DNA of 60,189 bases from a virus. Made by a program: the position numbers and the translations under genes. The notes under the pieces were generated by a model, which did not search any database, was not told where the DNA came from, and worked only from the letters and a program-made list of their open reading frames with translations. Shown one piece after another: positions 41,812-48,749 of the stretch (positions are counted from its first letter, which is position 1; every line of letters begins with the position of its first letter). The stretch lies in IMG/VR virus record IMGVR_UViG_3300037247_001852, positions 1 through 60,189 of that record, one strand, 5' to 3'.

Positions 41812-42267
41812 GTGAGCGACAAGAGAATGGAAGCGGTCGGCCACGCGGCCCTGGCCGTCATGGAGTTAAAGTCGGCGCTCGAGAACGCCGAAGAGGTCAC
41901 CGGCGCCGCGGTGGCCGACCGCAGCATCGTGGAACTGATCGCGCCGGCGGCGACGGACGCGGCGGCGGCGTTCGCCCACCTGAAGAACGCGATGGACTGC
42001 GCCAACGCGGACGAGGAGGCGAGCTACGGGGTCGCCGGCATGGGCCCGGGCGAGTGGGAGAAGATCGCCCGCTTCCTTTGGGGCTTGCTCGACAACATCG
42101 ACACGCTCGACGACGCGTGCAAGGGGAACGACGGCGCGTTCCGAAAGCAGGCCCGCGCGCAGCAGAAGAAGCGCTGGCTGATCAGCGACAGCGACGGCCA
42201 CGAGCTGACGTTCAGGCCGCTGCCGCACACGTTCACGGAGGAGCCCGATGCTGCCGGTCCCGTCTAG
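41812..42267 (+). CDS. Helical hypothetical protein
   Basis: 151 residues, GTG start, Ala-rich helices in the first 100 residues and a short beta segment at the end. No family. Confidence 0.5.
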   Translation: MSDKRMEAVGHAALAVMELKSALENAEEVTGAAVADRSIVELIAPAATDAAAAFAHLKNAMDCANADEEASYGVAGMGPGEWEKIARFLWGLLDNIDTLDDACKGNDGAFRKQARAQQKKRWLISDSDGHELTFRPLPHTFTEEPDAAGPV

Positions 42268-42529
42268 CACCTGGCGCCTGTTCCGCAACGAGTCGCCGCA
42301 CCTCCGCGTCGAGCGGACCGACGTCGTCGAGGTCGAGGAGCTCGCGCCGATCAAGCCCGGGTCGATCCCGGACCAGGTCCTCACGCTGCTGACCAAGCGC
42401 CCGATGCGGGTCGCCGAGATCCACGTCGCCATCGGCCGGACGTACGGCACGGCGACCGACGCGGTCCAGCGGCTCCGCCGGCGCGGGCTCATCAAGAAGG
42501 GCGGGCAGTGCCAGTGGCGGGTAGCGTGA
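42248..42529 (+). CDS. Winged-helix DNA-binding protein
   Basis: 93 residues. CGGAGGAGCCCG precedes the ATG. Residues ~38-90 are a clear winged helix: 'DQVLTLLTKRPMRVAEIHVAIGR', 'DAVQRLRRRGLIKK', then a wing. Probably a transcription regulator; target unknown. Confidence 0.65.
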   Translation: MLPVPSSTWRLFRNESPHLRVERTDVVEVEELAPIKPGSIPDQVLTLLTKRPMRVAEIHVAIGRTYGTATDAVQRLRRRGLIKKGGQCQWRVA

Positions 42530-42717
42530 AGAACTGCCAGCATCCACTCGCTGGGCTCCGCGTTCTGGAGAGCGCCGACCGCCGTATATGGTGGTGCGGT
42601 ACCTGCGGCGCTATCGCGTCGTTCGACGGTGGCGGGCTCATCGTCGTCCGGCCTCGATCGAAGATACCGCCAGGGCAGACCGCCTGGGTTCGACCCGGGC
42701 CCGACTGGGATAACTAA
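42526..42717 (+). CDS. Small zinc-ribbon protein
   Basis: 63 residues, GTG overlapping the previous stop. C-x-H at the start and CGTCG later form a probable zinc site; a beta-rich end. Family common in phages without known role. Confidence 0.5.
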   Translation: MKNCQHPLAGLRVLESADRRIWWCGTCGAIASFDGGGLIVVRPRSKIPPGQTAWVRPGPDWDN

Positions 42718-42737
42718 GCCGTAAGAAAGGGATACCT

Positions 42738-43055
42738 ATGCTCACGTGGAACTACCGCTGCTGCGCGACTGAGTGCGGCGCCAAGGCGATGGACCTCAAG
42801 AAGCTGCCGCCCGGGTGGGGAAGCATCTACGCGTCCGTCACGCTCGAGGACGCCGATGACGACCAGCACATCGAGAACAAGACGCTATACTTCTGCCCGG
42901 ACCACGTCACCGCCGAGGCGATCACGCCGCCGCTCGACCGTCTGCTCAAGAAGGTCCGGGCCGCCGCTGACGAAGCGGTTAGGAGTACCGCCGCCGAACG
43001 TCGCCGCTCCCCGAAGTGGAAGCAGCCCCGCCAGCTCGACGACGACCAGGGATGA
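42738..43055 (+). CDS. Cys-containing hypothetical protein
   Basis: 105 residues. CCATEC near the start and a C-x2-H later, then a basic helix. AAAGGGATACC precedes the ATG. Confidence 0.5.
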   Translation: MLTWNYRCCATECGAKAMDLKKLPPGWGSIYASVTLEDADDDQHIENKTLYFCPDHVTAEAITPPLDRLLKKVRAAADEAVRSTAAERRRSPKWKQPRQLDDDQG

Positions 43056-43345
43056 CGAATCCCGGGCTGCTGGCCTATACGCACCAGGCCCGCCAGCTCG
43101 CGGCCGCCGCCGAGTTCGGCGCCGCCGACTGGGCCGACTGCGACTGCGACGGGCCCTTCGCTGACGGCGCCGAGCCCGAGTACTATGACGACCGCCAGAC
43201 CGCGCTCCGGCGCTACTTCCGTCACAAGCTGCTCGGGACGCGCTACTGGGCGGTCCACTGCCGCTGGCGTCACCTCCTCCACGTCCACTCCACGCTGTTG
43301 AGCCTCTGCCCAGAGTGCCGGCGCCGGCACGCTGCGGCGGCCTGA
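43052..43345 (+). CDS. Hypothetical protein with Cys/His tail
   Basis: 97 residues. Acidic middle with CDCD and a C-terminal CPECRRRH. Overlaps the previous gene by 4 nt. Confidence 0.5.
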   Translation: MTNPGLLAYTHQARQLAAAAEFGAADWADCDCDGPFADGAEPEYYDDRQTALRRYFRHKLLGTRYWAVHCRWRHLLHVHSTLLSLCPECRRRHAAAA

Positions 43346-43346
43346 G

Positions 43347-43364
43347 TTTTCCGGTACCAGCGGA
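43347..43364 (+). promoter_or_regulatory. Imperfect TTCCGG dyad
   Basis: TTTTCCGG, GTACC core and CGGA; resembles the dyads at 7722 and 35887. No good -35. It lies 26 nt before the ATG at 43390, which has AAAGGAG. Confidence 0.3.
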
Positions 43365-43389
43365 CTAAAAAAAGGAGTACAACCGAACT

Positions 43390-44079
43390 ATGTCCACCAC
43401 GTTTTCCATCCAGACCTCAGAAGTTCGCCGCCGCGTCGTGGAGCTCACCCACGCGATCACCGAGATCACGCAGGCCCGCGTGCGCATGGCCGCCGAGAAC
43501 CCGCTCGACGGGGGGATCGAGGAGTGCGTAGCTCAGACCGTCGCGTTCGGCGCGATGTTCCACGCCGCCGCGCTGCAGCTGCCCCCGGACGAGTCGGTCC
43601 GCGACTACATCAAGGATCTCGTGAGCGAGACGCTCCGGGACATGGTCGGAGGGAACGACAAGCCGCTCATCTACGGCGCGAACAACGAGATCGCGAATGC
43701 GTCGACTCCGCCGATGCTGGACGACGTCCGCGCTCGTCTCGAGGAGGCGCTGCCCGAGCCCGACACGAGCGACTGGACCTGCCTGATCTGCGGCTGCGCC
43801 GACGACCGGCCGTGCCCGCGCGGCTGTCGCTGGGTCGCCGAGAAGATCTGCTCGACCTGCGCGCCGCAGAACCAGATCAAGATCGGCACGCTCAAGGACT
43901 TCGTCGGCGAGACCGTCATGCTGACCGATCAGGGAGCCGTCACCGTCACGTCCGTCGAGGGCGCCGTCGCCGTCGTCGTCGGCGCGACCCCACGGACGGA
44001 CACTGAACCACCAAGAACGCTCTGGGCAGGAACCGGTTGCATCCTGTTCACCGGGGAGTCTATCTATGGCGACGATTAA
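43390..44079 (+). CDS. Hypothetical protein with central zinc cluster
   Basis: 229 residues. Helical first 120 residues; CLICGCADDRPCPRGC and CSTC at ~134-162 form a zinc cluster seen in phage hypotheticals; a beta-rich end. ATG after AAAAGGAGTACAACCGAACT. Confidence 0.6.
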   Translation: MSTTFSIQTSEVRRRVVELTHAITEITQARVRMAAENPLDGGIEECVAQTVAFGAMFHAAALQLPPDESVRDYIKDLVSETLRDMVGGNDKPLIYGANNEIANASTPPMLDDVRARLEEALPEPDTSDWTCLICGCADDRPCPRGCRWVAEKICSTCAPQNQIKIGTLKDFVGETVMLTDQGAVTVTSVEGAVAVVVGATPRTDTEPPRTLWAGTGCILFTGESIYGDD

Positions 44080-44353
44080 CGAGGCCATAGCGCGGTGCTC
44101 GGATTGCGACCCGGGCCGGGTGGCGACGTCGGGTGGCTGCTTCGGCTCGCGGATGCAGCAGCGCCTCGAGCGCTACCGCGGCTGGCCGATGGACGACCGG
44201 TTCTGGGCGCTGTGGACCGCGGAGCTGATCGACCTGTACTGCCGAGAGGGACTGTGCGGGAAGCACTCGGCGATCTTCGCGGCGCACTCCGTGATGGAGG
44301 TGCGCCGGCGGAAGCCCGCACCGTTCGCGCAGCCCGACATTATCCTCCGCTAG
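44066..44353 (+). CDS. Cys-containing hypothetical protein
   Basis: 95 residues. CSDCD at the front; CREGLCGKH later; helical. No family. Last gene before a strong promoter. Confidence 0.5.
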   Translation: MATINEAIARCSDCDPGRVATSGGCFGSRMQQRLERYRGWPMDDRFWALWTAELIDLYCREGLCGKHSAIFAAHSVMEVRRRKPAPFAQPDIILR

Positions 44354-44357
44354 TTAG

Positions 44358-44387
44358 TTGACCTTTGTCCGACCCTGGCTGTAAATT
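44358..44387 (+). promoter_or_regulatory. Strong promoter for a leaderless transcript
   Basis: TTGACC (44358-44363), 18-nt spacer, TAAATT (44382-44387), 6 nt to the GTG at 44394. The 8-mer CTAGTTAG sits directly upstream (44350-44357). This probably drives the packaging genes. Confidence 0.65.
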
Positions 44388-44393
44388 AGTCGC

Positions 44394-44777
44394 GTGGAGG
44401 TGCAGCCCCAGGGAACGCCGAAGATCCGCGCGCCGGCCACGGCCACGGTCGAGTTGGCCGCACTGAAGCGCGTCGCGAACCCGTACATCACAGCGATGAC
44501 GCAGGCCGACCGGTCGGTCCTGAAGCGCGTCATGCTCGAGGCTGGCTATCACCAGGAGTACGCGGAGTTGGCGATCCGCGACCGGTCCCGGGCGATGGTC
44601 CGCGCCGAGCAGCTCATCGTCTGGCTCGGCCACGTCCCGCCGCTCAAGCGCATCGACGAGCTCGTCGCGGCCGGGCTAGAGTACCTGCCGAACGACTTGC
44701 GCCAGAAGGAGAGCATTCAACACCTTCTGCGCGCGGTCGCGGCCATGATAGAAACCGCAACAGGAGGACAGGAATGA
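44394..44777 (+). CDS. Hypothetical helical protein, first gene of the packaging unit
   Basis: 127 residues, GTG with no leader. Helical throughout, basic middle (RAMVRAEQLIVWLGH). Family not recognised; it overlaps the Acb2/Tad1-like gene by 4 nt, so both are expressed together. Confidence 0.6.
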   Translation: MEVQPQGTPKIRAPATATVELAALKRVANPYITAMTQADRSVLKRVMLEAGYHQEYAELAIRDRSRAMVRAEQLIVWLGHVPPLKRIDELVAAGLEYLPNDLRQKESIQHLLRAVAAMIETATGGQE

Positions 44778-45106
44778 GCCCAGAAGGAAACTTGAGCGAG
44801 CTGAAACGCATGGAGTTGGAAGCGATGTCGGATGGGAACGCTGAGAAGGTAGCCCCTACGACCAAGCCCAAGCCGGCGCCGCCGGCGTACGACGAGCTGC
44901 TCGACGCGCTCTTCACGTACCACAAGCCGGACGAGTACCAGATTGCGCACTATGCCGCGGTCCGCGAGAAGGCCCGCGAGATGGCGCAGGTCATCCACGA
45001 CTCGTGCCCGCCGTCGGCCGACCGGACCGCCGCGATGCGGCAGCTCCAGGACACCGTGATGACCGCGAACCGGGCCATCGCGCTCCAGGGCCGCAGCTAC
45101 CGCTAA
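44774..45106 (+). CDS. Acb2/Tad1-like cyclic-nucleotide sponge candidate
   Basis: 110 residues, ATG after GGAGGACAGGA. Residues ~43-105, 'ALFTYHKPDEYQIAHYAAVREK...CPPSADRTAA...VMTANRAIALQ', have the shape and key words of the Acb2/Tad1 helical-hairpin domain (YHxP, CPxS, mxAnxAIA). Family members form hexamers that trap CBASS or Thoeris signal nucleotides, blocking host defence. The 42-residue N-terminal extension is longer than classical Acb2 (~94 residues total). Ligand unknown. Confidence 0.65.
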   Translation: MSPEGNLSELKRMELEAMSDGNAEKVAPTTKPKPAPPAYDELLDALFTYHKPDEYQIAHYAAVREKAREMAQVIHDSCPPSADRTAAMRQLQDTVMTANRAIALQGRSYR

Positions 45107-45121
45107 CTAGTCGCTAGTTAG
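45103..45121. repeat. Palindrome CTAACTAG-TCG-CTAGTTAG
   Basis: Perfect 8-bp arms over a 3-nt centre, starting inside the stop codon of the sponge-like gene. The right arm's 8-mer also occurs next to the promoter at 44350-44357. Confidence 0.55.
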
Positions 45122-45131
45122 CAACTAAGTA

Positions 45132-45512
45132 GTGCCCTGGAAGATCGTCATCGCCGTCGCGGTCCTCGCCGCGATCGGCGCCGGCCTGCTCTGGTTCCGG
45201 CGCCGTGCCCTGCTCCACGTCGAAGCGGAGGAGGCGCGCCGGCTACTGATCGACCCGCCACCTACCGAGCAGTCCGCGTTCCTCACGATCCGGATGTCGG
45301 TCGGCGCCGTCGGCGGCCATGTCGTCTTCCCGAAGGGGCAGCTGATCTTCGGCCCGCCCGGCGTGGTCTACGAGATCAAGGAAGAGACGCGGAGCCGCCC
45401 GGGCCACGACGCGGTCGACGTCCCGGTCGAGCGGCTCACCCAGGCGCAGCAGGAGATCCGACGGGCGAAGCTCGAAAAGGAGAGGAGACGGCGTGCACGA
45501 GCAGGATCTTGA
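45132..45512 (+). CDS. Membrane protein with one N-terminal helix
   Basis: 126 residues, GTG start. A transmembrane helix at ~4-22, beta-rich middle and a basic C-terminal helix (KLEKERRRRARAG). Probably inner membrane with the tail in the cytoplasm or periplasm; unrecognised. Confidence 0.55.
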   Translation: MPWKIVIAVAVLAAIGAGLLWFRRRALLHVEAEEARRLLIDPPPTEQSAFLTIRMSVGAVGGHVVFPKGQLIFGPPGVVYEIKEETRSRPGHDAVDVPVERLTQAQQEIRRAKLEKERRRRARAGS

Positions 45513-45747
45513 CGGCCGCGTCCAAGCCACGCCGCGCAAGATCGCCGCCCCCGAGAGGCTCGGGGACTGCGTCGCCGGCGACGTCGTCGAGATCTGCTCG
45601 GAGAAGCACGGCGCCGAGGAGGTCGTCGTCGCGAACGCGACGCTATCGGGTGGCGTGTGGGTCCGGCCGTTGGACTGCGACGGTCGCGAGGGCGAGTTCC
45701 AGCATCGCTCGCCCGAGCTCCGTGTCACGATGGTGAGGATGAGATAG
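45493..45747 (+). CDS. Small beta-rich hypothetical protein
   Basis: 84 residues, GTG after AAAAGGAGAGGAGACGGC. Strands with conserved-looking Cys; likely a small barrel. Role unknown. Confidence 0.5.
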   Translation: MHEQDLDGRVQATPRKIAAPERLGDCVAGDVVEICSEKHGAEEVVVANATLSGGVWVRPLDCDGREGEFQHRSPELRVTMVRMR

Positions 45748-45748
45748 C

Positions 45749-46501
45749 GTGACGGCCCCGAGGAAGAACCGCGACACCAAGCCGGCGAAGAAGGTCGCGC
45801 GGAAGAAGCCAGCGAAGAAGGTCGCGAAGTCGTCCACGGCCAAACCCGCGAAGAAGAAGGTGAAAGCGGCGAAGCGGACGACGAAGAAGAAGCCCGCCGC
45901 GAAGAAGCCCGCCGCGAAGCCGGCCCCGAAGAAGAAGAGGGCCGCCCGCAAGAAGGCGCCTAAGCGCAAGATCAAGAAGCTGGTCGACGACGCGCCTTCG
46001 AAGCCGACCGGCGCGAAGAAGAAGAAGGACCGACCGAAGACTACCTCGGGCCCCTTCGAGATGTGGCAGCGGATCGTCCAGGTCGAGGCGCTCATCTCCG
46101 CCGGCCGGACCCCGAACGAGATCATCGAGTGGTGCGGCAACGGCGAGCTCGAGGGCAAGAACTGGACGGTCGAGCAGCGCCAGGCCGAGGAGTACATGCG
46201 CCGCGTCCGCGACCGCTGGAAGGAGGAGGAGGTCGAGCTCCGGCCCGACCGCCGGCGCGAGATGCGCTCGCAGTTCAAGCTGGTCTACCGGGTGGCGATG
46301 GAGAGGAACAAGCTGCACGAGGCGGTCCGCGCGCTCGACCGGCTTTGCAAACTCGACGGACTGTACGAGCCCGAGCGGGTCATCTTCGAGGTCGAGGACA
46401 TGGCCGACGACGAGGCGCGCGCCTACATCGAGCACGCCTACGACACGCTGCAGCTGATCGAGGAGGAGCGCGAGCGGATCGACGGTGAGCGTGTCCATTA
46501 A
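45749..46501 (+). CDS. Terminase small subunit with histone-H1-like N-terminus
   Basis: 250 residues, GTG start. Residues 1-95 are Lys/Ala/Pro repeats (KPAKK, KKPAA) as in histone H1 or bacterial Lys-rich DNA-binding tails. Residues ~100-250 ('ISAGRTPNEIIEWCG', 'FKLVYRVAMERNKLHEAVRALDRLCKLDGLY') match small terminases. It should recognise or condense DNA during packaging; directly before the large subunit. Confidence 0.75.
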   Translation: MTAPRKNRDTKPAKKVARKKPAKKVAKSSTAKPAKKKVKAAKRTTKKKPAAKKPAAKPAPKKKRAARKKAPKRKIKKLVDDAPSKPTGAKKKKDRPKTTSGPFEMWQRIVQVEALISAGRTPNEIIEWCGNGELEGKNWTVEQRQAEEYMRRVRDRWKEEEVELRPDRRREMRSQFKLVYRVAMERNKLHEAVRALDRLCKLDGLYEPERVIFEVEDMADDEARAYIEHAYDTLQLIEEERERIDGERVH

Positions 46502-46524
46502 AGTGGACGCGGGGGACCAGTAAA

Positions 46525-47982
46525 GTGACCGAGCCTAGCCGCTACGTCGCCGAGGCCAAGCGCGTCCAGAGCGCCCGCCCGTCGATGATCCGCTGGGCGC
46601 GCAAGTCGTCGGCGGTCTTCTCGCAGTACGTCATCAAGGACGAGGAGGACGGCGGCCCGATCCGGCTGTCGTCGACGCACAAGGCGTGGCACCAGCTCTG
46701 CGACGACCACCGGAACATCCTGATCTGGTCGCACGTCGAGTCCGGGAAGACGTGGCAGATGCTCTCGCGGACGCTCTGGGAGATCGGCCACAACCCGAAC
46801 GCCCGCTGGATCATCCTGTCGAACACGAAGCTCCAGGCGGCGAAGTGGGTCACGACGCTCAAGGACTACATCGACAAGTCCGAGGAGGTCCACCATGTCT
46901 TCCCGAAGCTGCGCCGCGGCAACGTCTGGGGCGAGTACCGGTTCACGGTCGAGCGGACGTCGATCGCCAAGGACCCGACGGTCCAGGCCTCGGGCGTCTA
47001 CGGCAACGTGATGGGCTCGCGCGCCGACGGCGTCATGCTCGACGACGTCCTCGACCTCGAGAACACGATGACCAAGGTCCAACGCGAGAAGCTGTGGAAG
47101 TGGCTCAAGGCCACGATCCACGGCCGGCTCACGCGCAAGTCGGTGATGCGCGTGATCGGGACGGCGTTCCACCCGCAGGACGCGATGCACAGCTACGCGC
47201 GTCAGCGGAACTTCTCGGCGTTCCGGTACCCCGCGATCGACGACAACGGCAACCCGCGGTGGCCCGAGAGGTTCGACCTCGAGCGCATCGAGGAGAAGCG
47301 CGAGGACCTCGGCCCCATCGAGTTCGCGCGCCAGATGATGTGCGTGGCGCGCGACGACTCGACCGCGCGGTTCAAGAAGGCGTGGATCGACACGTGCCTC
47401 GCCCTGGGCAACGGCAAGACCCTGTGTCACGCGCTCAAGAAGGTGCCGGCCGGCTACCGCATCATCACCGGCGTCGACCTGGCCGTGTCCAAGAAGGACG
47501 CGGCCGACCTCACCTCGTTCTTCACGCTCGCCGTGCGGCCCGACGGCAAGCGCGAGGTGCTCTCCATTGAGAGCGGGCACTGGTCCGGGCCCGAGATCGT
47601 CACCCGCTGCTTCGACGTCCACGAGCGGTACGACTCGATCCTGATCGTCGAGAACAATGCGGCGCAGGACTTCATCCTGCAGTTCGCGCGCGACCGCGGC
47701 TCCATACCGATCCGTCCGTTCACGACGACCGCGGCCGCCAAGCACTCGGTCGAGTTCGGCGTCGAGTCCATCGCCGCGGAGATGTCCGCCGGCGCCTGGG
47801 TGATCCCGAACCACGACGGAGTGATGCACCCCGAGGTAGCCGAGTGGGTCGACGAGATGCTCTACTACGACCCGCGCGCCCACACGGGCGACAGGCTGAT
47901 GGCGAGCTGGTTCGCGCGCGAGGGCGTGCGGCTCGGCGCGATCACGGCGGAGACAGGACGACTTGACCTCATGAGGAGATGA
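46525..47982 (+). CDS. Terminase large subunit
   Basis: 485 residues, GTG start. ATPase: Walker A at ~69-76 (SHVESGKT), Walker B at ~170-174 (VMLDD). Nuclease: Asp318 in GVDLAVSKKDAAD, Glu376 in LIVENNAAQD and a late Asp (TGDRLMA). It pumps DNA into the prohead and cuts it. Length is usual for the family. Confidence 0.95.
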   Translation: MTEPSRYVAEAKRVQSARPSMIRWARKSSAVFSQYVIKDEEDGGPIRLSSTHKAWHQLCDDHRNILIWSHVESGKTWQMLSRTLWEIGHNPNARWIILSNTKLQAAKWVTTLKDYIDKSEEVHHVFPKLRRGNVWGEYRFTVERTSIAKDPTVQASGVYGNVMGSRADGVMLDDVLDLENTMTKVQREKLWKWLKATIHGRLTRKSVMRVIGTAFHPQDAMHSYARQRNFSAFRYPAIDDNGNPRWPERFDLERIEEKREDLGPIEFARQMMCVARDDSTARFKKAWIDTCLALGNGKTLCHALKKVPAGYRIITGVDLAVSKKDAADLTSFFTLAVRPDGKREVLSIESGHWSGPEIVTRCFDVHERYDSILIVENNAAQDFILQFARDRGSIPIRPFTTTAAAKHSVEFGVESIAAEMSAGAWVIPNHDGVMHPEVAEWVDEMLYYDPRAHTGDRLMASWFAREGVRLGAITAETGRLDLMRR

Positions 47983-47984
47983 CG

Positions 47985-48740
47985 ATGAGCGACACCGATC
48001 CCCAGACCACCCCGACCAGCGCGGTCAGCCAGGCCGAGTTCCTCGCGAGCGCGCGGCGCAAGTCAATGACGCCCGACTCCGATCCCGGCGCCGGCCCGCT
48101 GGTCCGCTGCCCGCGCTGCCGACACGAGCAGCGCTGGGACGACCTCGACAAGCACATGGTCATGAAGGCGGGCGACAGTGCCTACCGTCACTGCTCGAAC
48201 CGCGACTGCTCATCGATCTTCTCGCTAGACGAGGGGCTCGAAGCGCGCGAGCTATTCCGGGTTAACACGGGCGTGCCCGAACCCGAGCCTGACGGACCAG
48301 ACGACGGCACGCGTCCGGAGCCCGGGCCAGAGCCGGAGCGCGAGCCCTACGAGACGCCGTCGCTCACGGAGATCAACATCGGCGCCGCCGACGCGCTCAT
48401 CGCGCACCACGCCAAGGAGCTCGCGCTCAAACTGCTCCGGGTCGCGGACTCCGTCGTCGCCGAGATCCCCAAGGTGAAGTCGGGCGGCGAGACGCGCGGC
48501 CTGCTCGACGCGATCAAGTACTCGCTCGACCTCGCCGGCCAGGCGGACATGCTCGGGGACAAGGCGGTGCTCAGGACGCCGATCCTCGGACTTACCCCTG
48601 AGTGGCCGGCCAACGCCAAGTGTCTGAGCTGCGAGCATGTCTTCACGACGCACTTCAAGCACGGCATCATCCGCTGCCCGGCCTGCGACTCGAATCAGGA
48701 CAGCGGACAAGCGAGAGAGAACCACACGCGGTCGTGTTAG
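47985..48740 (+). CDS. Zinc-binding protein between terminase and portal
   Basis: 251 residues; GAGGAGATGACG precedes the ATG. CPRC...CSNRDC at ~42-75 and CLSC...CPAC near the C-terminus are two zinc ribbons with a Pro/Glu-rich linker (~95-125). Possible packaging accessory protein; inference from position. Confidence 0.55.
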   Translation: MSDTDPQTTPTSAVSQAEFLASARRKSMTPDSDPGAGPLVRCPRCRHEQRWDDLDKHMVMKAGDSAYRHCSNRDCSSIFSLDEGLEARELFRVNTGVPEPEPDGPDDGTRPEPGPEPEREPYETPSLTEINIGAADALIAHHAKELALKLLRVADSVVAEIPKVKSGGETRGLLDAIKYSLDLAGQADMLGDKAVLRTPILGLTPEWPANAKCLSCEHVFTTHFKHGIIRCPACDSNQDSGQARENHTRSC

Positions 48741-48743
48741 GCT
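48738..48743 (+). promoter_or_regulatory. -10 hexamer of a leaderless portal promoter
   Basis: TAGGCT overlapping the stop of the preceding gene, 6 nt before the GTG at 48750. No Shine-Dalgarno. Confidence 0.5.
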
Positions 48744-48749
48744 AGGCGC

